A DNA stretch of 64,000 nucleotides from an uncultured Lachnospiraceae bacterium. Its GTDB lineage: Bacteria > Bacillota > Clostridia > Lachnospirales > Lachnospiraceae. Both the position numbers and the translations under genes were made by a program. The notes under the pieces were generated by a model. That model did no database searches. It had not been told where the DNA came from and saw only the letters and a list, made by a program, of their open reading frames with translations. This document shows positions 21,446 through 29,595 of this stretch, piece by piece. How positions within the stretch are numbered: position 1 is the stretch's first letter; each line of letters opens with the position of its first letter. Location of the stretch: the NCBI GenBank assembly GCA_946615865.1, contig CAMOIJ010000007.1:21435-85434 (forward strand), read 5' to 3'.

Positions 21446-21493
21446 AAAAAGCTGCCTCACTGAGAAATGATTTTCCAGTGAGGCAGCTTTTTT
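21446..21493. terminator. bidirectional terminator
   Basis: GCTGCCTCACTG (21451-21462) pairs with CAGTGAGGCAGC (21476-21487), flanked by AAAAA and TTTTTT. It lies between the convergent carboxypeptidase and acyl-CoA synthetase genes. Confidence 0.88.
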
Positions 21494-21500
21494 GTATAGG

Positions 21501-23144
21501 TTATTTATTTACTTCATTTTCGGAAGCTACCAGGAACGCCGCGCCGTACTGCTCACGCAGCTTCGGCTTCTCGATCTTGCCTGTAGGATTCCTGGGAACC
21601 TCGGCGAAGATGATCTTGCGGGGCCTCTTGTAGCGGGGAAGCTTCTTGCAGTAGTCGTTGACGTCCTGCTCGGTGCATGTGAAACCTTCCTTGAGCTGGA
21701 TAATGGCTGTAGCGATCTCGCCCAGACGCTTGTCGGGAAGTCCGATGACAGCGACGTCGTTGATGGGCTCGAAGGTGTGAAGGAAGTCTTCGATCTGTAC
21801 AGGATAGAGGTTCTCGCCGCCGGAGATGATGACGTCTTTCTTGCGGTCTACAAGGAAAATAAAGCCGTCTTCGTCCTGGATCGCCATATCACCGGTGTAG
21901 AGCCATCTGTCGTCGTCCAGGACCTCTTTGGTGGCTTCAGGGTTGTTGTAATAGCATACCATGACGCCGGGACCCTTGACAGCGAGTTCTCCGACATCGC
22001 CGGGAGCCACGTCCTTCCTGTTCTCGTCGACGATCCTGCATTCCCACATGTATCCGGGCTTACCGATGGCGCCGACCTTGTGGATGTTCTCAACACCCAG
22101 GTGGACACAGCCGGGTCCGAGGGATTCGGACAGACCGTAGTTGGTGTCATACTGGTGATTGGGGAAGTAATCCATCCAGTGCTTGATCATTGACGGAGGA
22201 ACGGGCTGCGCTCCGATGTGCATCAGGCGCCACTGATCCAGGCAGTAATCCTCTTTTTTGACGCTGCCGTTGTCGAGGGAATCCAGAATATCCTGAGCCC
22301 ACGGAACGAGAAGCCATACAACTGTGCACTTCTCGTCAGAGACAGCCTTGAGGATCGTCTCAGGAGTGGTTCCCCTGAGGAGTACAGCCTTGCCGCCGGA
22401 GACGAGGCTTCCGAACCAGTGCATCTTGGCACCTGTGTGATACAGGGGCGGGATGCAGAGGAAGCAGTCGTCTTTCTGCTGTCCGTGGTGTTTCTGCTCC
22501 ATGATCGCCGCGTGCATGATTCCCGCATGTGTGTGAAGGATCGCCTTGGGGAATCCTGTTGTTCCGGAGGAGAAATAGATCGCTCCGTAATCCTCATCTG
22601 TCACTTCTACGTCAGGAGCAATACTGGAGTAGTTAGCTGTCTGGGAAACGAAATCTTCCGCGAAGGAGGGGCATCCGGGTCCATCGTACAGTAGAAGTCT
22701 TCTGCGTGAGATGCTGTCTGCGATTTCCTCGACACGGCCGATAAATTCAGGGCCGAAGATCAGGACGTCCGCTTCCGCGAGTTTTACACAGTACTCGATC
22801 TCATCCGCGCTGTAACGGAAATTCAGGGGAACGGCGATGGCGCCCGTCTTGAGGATGCCAAAATATATAGGCAGCCAGTCAAGACAGTTCATGAGCAGGA
22901 TCGCGACCTTGTCGCCCTTGACGATTCCGCGGGCGATCAGCATGTTTGCCACGCGATTGGCCTTCTCGTTGAATACCGCCCATGTGATCTCCTGGCGGCT
23001 GGCGACTTCGTGAAGGGGCTGGATCAGTTCATATTCTTTCCAGGTTGTGAGTTTCGGAACCTTGATGTCCGGATTCAGTTCTACGAGAGCCACATCATTG
23101 GGCCACTGTTCTGCGTTTCTCTCCAAAAATTGTGTAATAGGCAT
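21501..23144 (-). CDS. AMP-dependent acyl-CoA synthetase/ligase
   Basis: An ANL-superfamily enzyme that activates a carboxylic acid to acyl-AMP then acyl-CoA. Motifs are the phosphate loop IYFSSGTTGFPKAILHTH, the A5 element NYGLSESLG, YTGDMAIQDEDGF, the hinge DRKKDVIISGGENLYP and the A10 lysine motif PRNPTGKIEKPKL. The frame extends to 23171, but AAGGAGG lies 8 bp before the ATG at 23144 (547 aa, MPITQFLERNAEQWPNDVAL). Length and order fit medium- or long-chain fatty acid or aryl acid ligases; the substrate cannot be assigned. No pathway partner is adjacent. Confidence 0.88.
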   Translation of the reverse strand: MPITQFLERNAEQWPNDVALVELNPDIKVPKLTTWKEYELIQPLHEVASRQEITWAVFNEKANRVANMLIARGIVKGDKVAILLMNCLDWLPIYFGILKTGAIAVPLNFRYSADEIEYCVKLAEADVLIFGPEFIGRVEEIADSISRRRLLLYDGPGCPSFAEDFVSQTANYSSIAPDVEVTDEDYGAIYFSSGTTGFPKAILHTHAGIMHAAIMEQKHHGQQKDDCFLCIPPLYHTGAKMHWFGSLVSGGKAVLLRGTTPETILKAVSDEKCTVVWLLVPWAQDILDSLDNGSVKKEDYCLDQWRLMHIGAQPVPPSMIKHWMDYFPNHQYDTNYGLSESLGPGCVHLGVENIHKVGAIGKPGYMWECRIVDENRKDVAPGDVGELAVKGPGVMVCYYNNPEATKEVLDDDRWLYTGDMAIQDEDGFIFLVDRKKDVIISGGENLYPVQIEDFLHTFEPINDVAVIGLPDKRLGEIATAIIQLKEGFTCTEQDVNDYCKKLPRYKRPRKIIFAEVPRNPTGKIEKPKLREQYGAAFLVASENEVNK

Positions 23145-23211
23145 TAGTAAGTCCTCCTTGTACTTTGGCAAGTTAAAGTGTAACGCTTTTATGTATGAAA
23201 GTCAACCTGCC

Positions 23212-23715
23212 TTAATAATTTCTGAGGGATGCGGACTCTGCCTCATCGGAATCTTCCACTTTGCGGATCACAGCCTGATAGGAATAGTTCGCATTGACTT
23301 TTACTGTAATAGTGTCGCCTGTCTTATGGTGCTGCAGCGCCTTCCCGAGGGGAGATTCCACGCTGATCAGTCCCTTGAGGCTGTTCTGTCTCATGGTACT
23401 GACTATTGTATAGACTTCTTCTACATCATCTTCCGGAATATAGAGAGTTACTTTCTTATTGATGCCCGCCTCATTTTCCGCTATATCATCGTCGATGATC
23501 TTCGCGGTCTTTATCATTCTCTCGAGAAAGCGGATCCTGCTCTCATTCTGATTTTTGGCTCTCTTTGCCACGTGATACTCGAAGTTCTCACTGAGGTCGC
23601 CCTGTGCCCTGGTCTCTTTGACTTCTTCAAGGAGTTTGGGGCGCTCCACGAGCTTGCGGCGATCGATCTCCGCCTGCATTTCCTCTATATCTTTACGTGT
23701 CAGTTCGTTGTTCAT
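23212..23715 (-). CDS. greA: transcription elongation factor GreA
   Basis: GreA rescues backtracked RNA polymerase by stimulating transcript cleavage. The 167-aa product has the N-terminal coiled coil (LTRKDIEEMQAEIDRRKLVE), the acidic tip motif GDLSENFEYHVAKRAKNQNE near 40 and a C-terminal FKBP-like domain (SPLGKALQHHKTGDTITVKV). An upstream in-frame Met would add 17 non-conserved residues; the ATG at 23715 fits family starts. It is slightly longer than the usual 157 aa. Confidence 0.9.
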   Translation of the reverse strand: MNNELTRKDIEEMQAEIDRRKLVERPKLLEEVKETRAQGDLSENFEYHVAKRAKNQNESRIRFLERMIKTAKIIDDDIAENEAGINKKVTLYIPEDDVEEVYTIVSTMRQNSLKGLISVESPLGKALQHHKTGDTITVKVNANYSYQAVIRKVEDSDEAESASLRNY

Positions 23716-23830
23716 AGTTCCATTGTCCTCCGTAACCGGCGGGATTCGCTGTTTTGCCGGATACAAGCAATGATACTACAATCCCTCACAATCTTGCAAA
23801 GACATTTGTTAGGACTTATAATTTACTTTA

Positions 23831-23979
23831 ATTCAGCACCCCGGGAAAGTATCTGGAAAATGGACGGGGAGCTCGCTCACCGGACAGTTTCCAGATACTT
23901 TCCCGGGGCGGACAAGGCGCGCAGCGACTCTGTACGCCATAGTCCCGAATGCGAAGCTTTCGGGACGTGGGTGCTGAAT
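23831..23979. repeat. nested inverted-repeat element
   Basis: An outer 11-bp stem (ATTCAGCACCC 23831-23841 with GGGTGCTGAAT 23969-23979) encloses a perfect 21-bp stem (23839-23859 with 23888-23908). It also encloses a smaller hairpin, GTCCCGAA...TTCGGGAC, near 23942-23966. No ORF is seen. It looks like a small palindromic repeat unit or a structured RNA. Confidence 0.65.
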
Positions 23980-24001
23980 AGTTGTTTTATGGAGGTAAAG
24001 A

Positions 24002-24103
24002 ATGAATTTCAGAAGCACCAAAGCCAAGAGGATCGCGGCCTGCATAATTGCCGCCATCCTGGTATTGGCAATGATCGCGCCGCTGCTTGCAGCGATGTCC
24101 TGA
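24002..24103 (+). CDS. 33-aa single-helix membrane peptide
   Basis: A short ORF with a strong Shine-Dalgarno (GGAGGTAAAG) right before the ATG. It has a basic N-terminus (MNFRSTKAKR) followed by one hydrophobic helix (IAACIIAAILVLAMIAPLLA) and a stop two residues later. Size and layout resemble the tiny one-helix proteins (for example DUF4044 or Prli42-like) found in Firmicutes, but no family is assigned. It lies between a palindromic element and the PurM-like gene. Confidence 0.55.
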   Translation: MNFRSTKAKRIAACIIAAILVLAMIAPLLAAMS

Positions 24104-24147
24104 CGGAAGGCACTCAATTTCCGGAGGGACGGTAAATAACTATATAA

Positions 24148-25077
24148 ATGAGACTTAGAGACGGGAAGGCCGGTGAGAATACTCTTGACCGGTCAGTATT
24201 TAAGAGAATATCCGGAGCGGGCTGCAAAGGAGACAGGATCACGATGAGTGCGGATCCGGTGACCCTGAAGGCCTCGCAGATCGGAGAACTGGCAGTCTAT
24301 GCGGCGGTGAACGCGCTTTGCGCGGAGATGATCCTGCCGGAAAGTTTCCGCCCTGTGATCCTGCTTCCCCCGGGAAGCGAAGAGGAGAGACTTCGGGAGA
24401 TCATGGATCAGATATGCAGGGTATGCGCTGCAGAAGGTCTTGTGATCGAAGGAGGCCACACCGAAGTGACATCAGCAGTGACAAGGCCTGTCGTGATCGG
24501 CAGCTGCACAGGTACCCCCATGGAACGCGGCAGCGAAGGATCAGGACAGGATGCAGGCCAGATCATCATGACAAAATGGGCCGGAATGGAAGGCAGCTGT
24601 ATTCTGGCAGAGGACAGAGAAGAACTTCGTGAAACCTTTCCGGAGACGATCCTTATGCGAATGCGCGCACTCCGGAATTACCTCAGCGTACGCAGGGAGG
24701 CGCAGATCTGTGTCGGGCAAGGCGCGGAGTATCTCACAGATCTGTCGGAGGGCGGCATTCACGCGGCGCTCTGGAGGCTCTCTGTGAAGACTCGATGCGG
24801 CTTTGTCGTTGACACACCGGCGATTCCAATGCTGCAGGAGACCATTGAATTTGCCAATCATTACGATATAGATCCTTACAGGATGAGGTCCGTCGGAAGC
24901 CTTCTGGCTGTTACTAAGGACGCCGGGAGCCTGATCGGGAAACTCGAAGAGAGCGGGATCCCCGCTGTCAGGATCGGGGAACTCACTAAGGATCATGATA
25001 AAATACTCAGAAACGAAGAGGAGATCCGCTACCTGGATCTTCCGCAGCCGGACGAACTGCTCAGAATCATTCAGTAA
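24148..25077 (+). CDS. AIR synthase-related (PurM/HypE-like) protein
   Basis: A 309-aa member of the PurM-like ATP-binding superfamily. Recognisable are the domain-1 beta stretch SADPVTLKASQIGELAVYAA, EGGHTEVTSAVTRPVVIGS, IIMTKWAGMEGSCILAED at the domain boundary and the C-terminal LTDLSEGGIHAALWRLS. Relatives in the AIR-synthase-related group act on unknown substrates. The loop with GxGEDxAV, which binds Mg-ATP in the family, seems missing: residues 22-34 read SGAGCKGDRITMS instead. It lies 38 bp upstream of an Lrp-type regulator on the same strand. Confidence 0.7.
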   Translation: MRLRDGKAGENTLDRSVFKRISGAGCKGDRITMSADPVTLKASQIGELAVYAAVNALCAEMILPESFRPVILLPPGSEEERLREIMDQICRVCAAEGLVIEGGHTEVTSAVTRPVVIGSCTGTPMERGSEGSGQDAGQIIMTKWAGMEGSCILAEDREELRETFPETILMRMRALRNYLSVRREAQICVGQGAEYLTDLSEGGIHAALWRLSVKTRCGFVVDTPAIPMLQETIEFANHYDIDPYRMRSVGSLLAVTKDAGSLIGKLEESGIPAVRIGELTKDHDKILRNEEEIRYLDLPQPDELLRIIQ

Positions 25078-25115
25078 GGAATTCGGCGCCGGAACAGAAT
25101 TTGGAGGAAAGATCC

Positions 25116-25607
25116 ATGAATATGCTTGAAGAAAAGGTACTGGGAATCATAGAGAAGAACAGCCGCGTCTCCACCAGAGAGATGGCCGTTGTGCTGGGAA
25201 CAGAAGAGATCGATGTGATCAACGCTCTTCAGAATATGGAAGACGCCGGGATCATCTGCGGCTATCACACAATGATCGACTGGGACAAGACGGATATTGA
25301 CAAAGTAACCGCTCTGATCGAAGTTCGTGTAACACCTCAGAGAGGAAAGGGCTTCGACGATATCGCGGAGAGGATCTACAAGTATCCGGAAGTGAACTCC
25401 GTCTACCTGATCTCCGGCGGCTATGATCTTCTGGTGACTCTGGAAGGGAAATCCCTGAAGGAAGTGTCAAGATTCGTCTCCAGTAAGCTCTCCACTCTCG
25501 ATACCGTGATCAGCACAGCCACACACTTCATCCTCAAGAAATATAAGGATCACGGCACGATCATGACCAGGAAATATGAAGATCAGAGAGAGATGATTAC
25601 CCCCTGA
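25116..25607 (+). CDS. Lrp/AsnC family transcriptional regulator
   Basis: A 163-aa feast/famine regulator. The N-terminal winged helix-turn-helix is LEEKVLGIIEKNSRVSTREM with DVINALQNMEDAGIICGYHT, and the C-terminal RAM/AsnC effector domain includes VNSVYLISGGYDLLVTLEG. A TTG at 25101 is in frame but lies before the GGAGGAAAG Shine-Dalgarno, so the ATG at 25116 is used. It lies 50 bp upstream of an aminotransferase gene, which it probably regulates or shares an effector with. Confidence 0.9.
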   Translation: MNMLEEKVLGIIEKNSRVSTREMAVVLGTEEIDVINALQNMEDAGIICGYHTMIDWDKTDIDKVTALIEVRVTPQRGKGFDDIAERIYKYPEVNSVYLISGGYDLLVTLEGKSLKEVSRFVSSKLSTLDTVISTATHFILKKYKDHGTIMTRKYEDQREMITP

Positions 25608-25657
25608 ACAATCACTCGCGTATAGTCAAAATATTGATTCAGGAAAGAGGTAAATGA

Positions 25658-26848
25658 ATGAGTAAACAGGAAAAACTGCTTGCGGAGAAGACCGTTGGTC
25701 TCAAGCCGTCGGGCATTCGTCGATTTTTTGACCTTGTCAGCGAGATGAAGGACGCGATCTCCCTGGGCGTGGGCGAACCGGATTTTGACACTCCCTGGCA
25801 TATCAGGGACGAGGGCATCTACTCGCTGGAGAAAGGCCGCACTTTCTACACCTCCAACTCCGGACTGAAGGAGCTGAGGGAGGAGATCGCGGCATATATG
25901 AAGAGGACTCAGGGCATCACTTATGATCCCATTGGGGAGATCCTGATCACTGTGGGCGGTTCGGAGGCCATTGACCTGATGTTCCGCGCCATGATCAATG
26001 AGGGCGATGAAGTACTTATTCCTCAGCCTTCTTATGTATCTTATGAGCCCTGCACCATTCTGGCGGACGGAAAGCCGGTGGTCATACCGCTCAAAAATGA
26101 GAATGAATTCAGGCTTAAACCCGAAGAACTTCAGGCTGCGATCACGCCAAGGTCCAAGATCCTGGTACTTCCTTATCCCAACAATCCTACGGGAGCGGTC
26201 ATGGAGAAGGAAGACTTGGAGGCGATCGCGGACATTATCATCGAAAATGACCTGTATGTCCTTTCTGATGAGATCTACGGGGAACTGACTTATTCGGGAA
26301 GTCACGTCTCGATCGCGTCTCTCCCCGGCATGAAGGAGAGAACAGTGCTCGTCAACGGCTTCTCCAAGGCCTACGCTATGACCGGATGGAGAATGGGTTA
26401 CGCCTGCGGACCGAAGGAGATACTGGCACAGATGACCAAGATCCACCAGTATGCGATCATGTGCGCGCCGACCACCAGCCAGTACGCGGCGATCGAAGCG
26501 CTGCGCAACGGCGACGATGACGTGGCCCAGATGCGCGAATCCTACAATCAGAGGCGCCGTTTCGTCATGCACAAGCTCGAGGGAATGGGACTTCCGTGCT
26601 TTGAGCCCCAGGGAGCTTTCTATGTTTTCCCCTGCATCAAGGAATTCGGCATGAGCAGCGAGGAATTTGCGGAGGAACTTCTTAAGGAAGAAAAAGTAGC
26701 TATCGTTCCCGGAACCGCGTTCGGTGACAGCGGGGAGGGATATCTGAGAATATCCTACGCATATTCTATTGAAAACCTGAGAGAAGCACTTGGAAGACTT
26801 TCCAAATTTGTTAAGAAACTGCGGGAGAAGAACTCCGGAAAGAAGTAA
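25658..26848 (+). CDS. pyridoxal phosphate-dependent aminotransferase, class I/II
   Basis: A fold-type I aminotransferase of 396 aa, close to aspartate and aromatic aminotransferases. Motifs are the N-terminal ISLGVGEPDFDTP, the cofactor site PYPNNPTGA (Asn contact), SDEIYGELTY and the Schiff-base lysine in VNGFSKAYAMTGWRMGY near 236, followed by an Arg near the C-terminus (GYLRISYA) that binds the substrate carboxylate. AGAGGTAAATG precedes the start. The exact amino acid is not predictable. An Lrp-type regulator lies directly upstream. Confidence 0.92.
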   Translation: MSKQEKLLAEKTVGLKPSGIRRFFDLVSEMKDAISLGVGEPDFDTPWHIRDEGIYSLEKGRTFYTSNSGLKELREEIAAYMKRTQGITYDPIGEILITVGGSEAIDLMFRAMINEGDEVLIPQPSYVSYEPCTILADGKPVVIPLKNENEFRLKPEELQAAITPRSKILVLPYPNNPTGAVMEKEDLEAIADIIIENDLYVLSDEIYGELTYSGSHVSIASLPGMKERTVLVNGFSKAYAMTGWRMGYACGPKEILAQMTKIHQYAIMCAPTTSQYAAIEALRNGDDDVAQMRESYNQRRRFVMHKLEGMGLPCFEPQGAFYVFPCIKEFGMSSEEFAEELLKEEKVAIVPGTAFGDSGEGYLRISYAYSIENLREALGRLSKFVKKLREKNSGKK

Positions 26849-26856
26849 GACAAGCA

Positions 26857-27354
26857 ATGCACATTGTACTGCATGAGCCGGAAATACCCGGCAATACCGG
26901 CAATATCGGGCGTTCCTGTGTGGTCACGGGAACGTCCCTTCATCTGATCGAACCCCTGGGGTTTGAGATCACGGAGAAACAGATAAGGCGCTCAGGGCTG
27001 GATTACTGGAAGGACCTGGACGTTCACACATACGCGGATTACGGTGAATTCCTGGCAAAAAATCCCGGCGCCAAAATATGGTACGCCACCACAAAGGCGC
27101 ATCAGATTTATTCGGATGTGACTTTCGGTCCCGATGACTACATTATGTTCGGCAAGGAGAGCGCAGGGATCCCGGAGGAAATTCTGGTGGAAAATGAAGA
27201 AACCTGTATCCGCATTCCGATGCTGGAGGGATACAGGAGTCTGAATCTGAGTAATTCGGTTGCGATCGTGCTCTATGAGGCGCTGCGGCAGCAGGATTTC
27301 CTGTCTCTGGAGAGGGACGGAGAACTTCACAGACTTCACTGGAAGAGCGAATGA
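26857..27354 (+). CDS. trmL: tRNA (cytidine(34)-2'-O)-methyltransferase
   Basis: A 165-aa SpoU/TrmD-fold (SPOUT) methyltransferase that 2'-O-methylates the wobble base of tRNA-Leu. The start MHIVLHEPEIPGNTGNIGRS is the family signature. The knot motifs are MFGKESAGIPEEIL near 96 and the C-terminal IPMLEGYRSLNLSNSVAIVL near 115-134. It starts 8 bp after the aminotransferase gene and ends 9 bp before a convergent kinase gene. Confidence 0.93.
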   Translation: MHIVLHEPEIPGNTGNIGRSCVVTGTSLHLIEPLGFEITEKQIRRSGLDYWKDLDVHTYADYGEFLAKNPGAKIWYATTKAHQIYSDVTFGPDDYIMFGKESAGIPEEILVENEETCIRIPMLEGYRSLNLSNSVAIVLYEALRQQDFLSLERDGELHRLHWKSE

Positions 27355-27363
27355 CCTGCCGTT

Positions 27364-28809
27364 TTATTCCGTCTCTTCCTCTTCTTCGAGCTCGTCATTG
27401 AGATCGGACCTCTTGAGTGTGAAGGTAAACTTACTGCCGACACCTTCTGTACTGACAAGACTGATATTTTCGCCGTGAGCCCTGATGATCTCGCGGACTA
27501 TGGACAGGCCAAGGCCTGTCCCTTTTTTGTCTTTGCCTCGGGAGAGGTCGGTCTTGTAGAAGCGCTCCCAGATCTGGTTCTGGTCTTCCTTGGGAATGCC
27601 GATTCCGCTGTCCTTGACGCTGACGAAGACCTTGCCCTTCTTTTCTGTGGTCTCTATTTCGATCTCCGAGTAGTAGTTGCTGAATTTGATGGCGTTGTCG
27701 ATCAGGTTGTAGAGTACCTGCTGGATCTTGTCCATGTCGGCGTGGACGTAGAGGACGCTGCCTGACAGGATCAGGCGGATCCGGATGTTCTTGCTGCGGC
27801 AGGCATGCTCGAAGGAGGCGCTGACTTTGCGGATAACGTCGTTGATATCCCAGTCAGTCATCTGAAGGAGCATGCCCTTTGTGTTGAGGTTGTTGAGGGC
27901 CAGAAGACTGTTGGTCAGCTTGGTAAGACGCTCGGTCTCGTTAAGGACAACGCCGATATAATGGTGGTGCATCTCGGGAGGGATCGTCCCGTCCTGCATA
28001 GCTTCCAGAAAGCCCCGGATGGAGGTCAGGGGAGATCGGAAGTCATGGGAGACATTGGCGATGAATTTCTTCTGATCGTCTTCAGAGGAGGCGACGGTCC
28101 TCGCCATGTAGCCCAGAGAGGCCGCGAGATAGCCCATTTCATCGTCGCCTTCCACATTCAGCTCATAATGCATATTTCCCGCGGCGTACTGCTCTGTCGC
28201 GGCAATGATCTTTCTGAGGGGGCGGTAGACGATTTCCGTGAAGAAGATCAGGATGATGATGGACAAAAACAGAATAACGATGAGCATCAGATAAGAGATG
28301 TTCAGCATGTTGTTGGCATCTTCATCGATCTTGGAAGCAGCGGTGTGAATGATCACATAACCCCTTGTCTTGTAATTGTTGATGATGGGGGCGATCACAC
28401 TGAGTTTCTCCTCGTCGAAGGAGTCGAAAAAAGTGCCTCGCGTGTAATAATTCTTCTGCGTGACGGTGGGATCAAACCCCTCCACGACGATCTCCTGCTC
28501 GGGATCCGGCGCGTCGGCAGAATTGACGATCATTCGGCCTGAAGGATTGATGATCCAGATCTCCGTGTCCATAAAGTAGGAGAGGGACTCCATCTGTTTC
28601 TGAACCGTTTCGAGGGAGATCTCGGAATTGTACAGATCTGCAGCATAGGTGTCCGCAATCCGGGTGGCTTCTCTGTACATGTTCCGGGAAGTCTGTCTCT
28701 GGCAGTACTCGTAGGTCAGTCTGGAGACAAAGGTAGCCACTGTCACAAAGCCGAAGAATGCAAACAGAGCATAGGCCAATATGAACTTGAGATAGATTGT
28801 TTTTCTCAT
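27364..28809 (-). CDS. two-component sensor histidine kinase
   Basis: A 481-aa membrane kinase. A TM helix at 8-28 and a second at about 170-192 (YLMLIVILFLSIIILIFF) enclose an extracytoplasmic sensor domain of about 140 aa. HAMP follows (200-250), then the H box NVSHDFRSPLTSIRGF, the N box VLYNLIDNAIKFS, DSGIGIPKEDQNQIW (G1) and GTGLGLSIVREII (G2). The partner response regulator lies 25 bp upstream on the same strand. The extracellular domain gives no clear ligand. Confidence 0.92.
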   Translation of the reverse strand: MRKTIYLKFILAYALFAFFGFVTVATFVSRLTYEYCQRQTSRNMYREATRIADTYAADLYNSEISLETVQKQMESLSYFMDTEIWIINPSGRMIVNSADAPDPEQEIVVEGFDPTVTQKNYYTRGTFFDSFDEEKLSVIAPIINNYKTRGYVIIHTAASKIDEDANNMLNISYLMLIVILFLSIIILIFFTEIVYRPLRKIIAATEQYAAGNMHYELNVEGDDEMGYLAASLGYMARTVASSEDDQKKFIANVSHDFRSPLTSIRGFLEAMQDGTIPPEMHHHYIGVVLNETERLTKLTNSLLALNNLNTKGMLLQMTDWDINDVIRKVSASFEHACRSKNIRIRLILSGSVLYVHADMDKIQQVLYNLIDNAIKFSNYYSEIEIETTEKKGKVFVSVKDSGIGIPKEDQNQIWERFYKTDLSRGKDKKGTGLGLSIVREIIRAHGENISLVSTEGVGSKFTFTLKRSDLNDELEEEEETE

Positions 28810-28834
28810 ATTATGCCCGTTTCCGCCTCAGTCA

Positions 28835-29551
28835 CTATTTTGCCCGTGGATTGGTCTCAAACTTGTAGCCGATTCCCCAGATCGTAGAGATCTTCCAGCC
28901 CTCATGATCGTGGATCTTCTCGCGGATTCTCTTGATATGCACGTCCACTGTGCGCGTGTCGCCCACATACTCGTAGCCCCAGATCTGGTCCAGAAGCTGC
29001 TCTCTGGTAAAGACGCGGTTGGGACTTGCGGCGAGGCAGTAGAGAAGTTCCAGTTCCTTGGGCGGCATATCGATCTGCTGTCCCATATATGTTACGGAAT
29101 AATTGGTGAGATTGATCGTCAGATCGGGATAGCTCACCGTTTTATCGCCGGAACCTGCGGCTTCCGCAGCCGGCTTTTTGTTGTAGCGGCGAAGGACCGC
29201 CTTGACTCTGGCCATGAGTTCCTTGGAATCGAAGGGCTTTTGCATGTAGTCGTCGGCTCCCATCTCAAGGCCGAGGACTTTGTCAAAGATCTCGCCCTTT
29301 GCTGAGAGCATGATGATCGGCGTGTCCTTGCCGGAACGGACCTCGCGGCAGACCTGGTAGCCGTCCATGCCCGGAAGCATGAGGTCGAGCAGGATCAGGT
29401 CCGGTTCAAAGCTGTCGACGGCCGCAAGGGCTTCTTCGCCGTCTCCCACGATCTTGGTCTCGTAGCATTCCTTCATCAGATAGAGACTGATGAGCTCGGC
29501 GATATTGGAATCGTCGTCGACGATCAGGATTTTCTGTCTGGCAGCAGCCAT
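28835..29551 (-). CDS. OmpR/PhoB-family response regulator
   Basis: A 238-aa regulator with a receiver domain (phosphorylation site D56 in LILLDLMLPGMDGYQV, acidic pair DDD near 12-14, LSAKGE lysine). A C-terminal winged helix ends GDTRTVDVHIKRIREKI and ISTIWGIGYKFE. It is encoded before its histidine kinase and 44 bp downstream of mutS2. The linker contains a KKPAAEAAGSGDK stretch. Confidence 0.93.
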   Translation of the reverse strand: MAAARQKILIVDDDSNIAELISLYLMKECYETKIVGDGEEALAAVDSFEPDLILLDLMLPGMDGYQVCREVRSGKDTPIIMLSAKGEIFDKVLGLEMGADDYMQKPFDSKELMARVKAVLRRYNKKPAAEAAGSGDKTVSYPDLTINLTNYSVTYMGQQIDMPPKELELLYCLAASPNRVFTREQLLDQIWGYEYVGDTRTVDVHIKRIREKIHDHEGWKISTIWGIGYKFETNPRAK

Positions 29552-29595
29552 AAGTGTTTTCCCCCTGTTTCAAAATATAGTATTTCCGTCCGAAG

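Noticed and set aside
25583-26857. 424-codon minus-strand frame opposite the aminotransferase
   Set aside because: It is the complement of a clear PLP aminotransferase with intact motifs; the minus product has no family traits.
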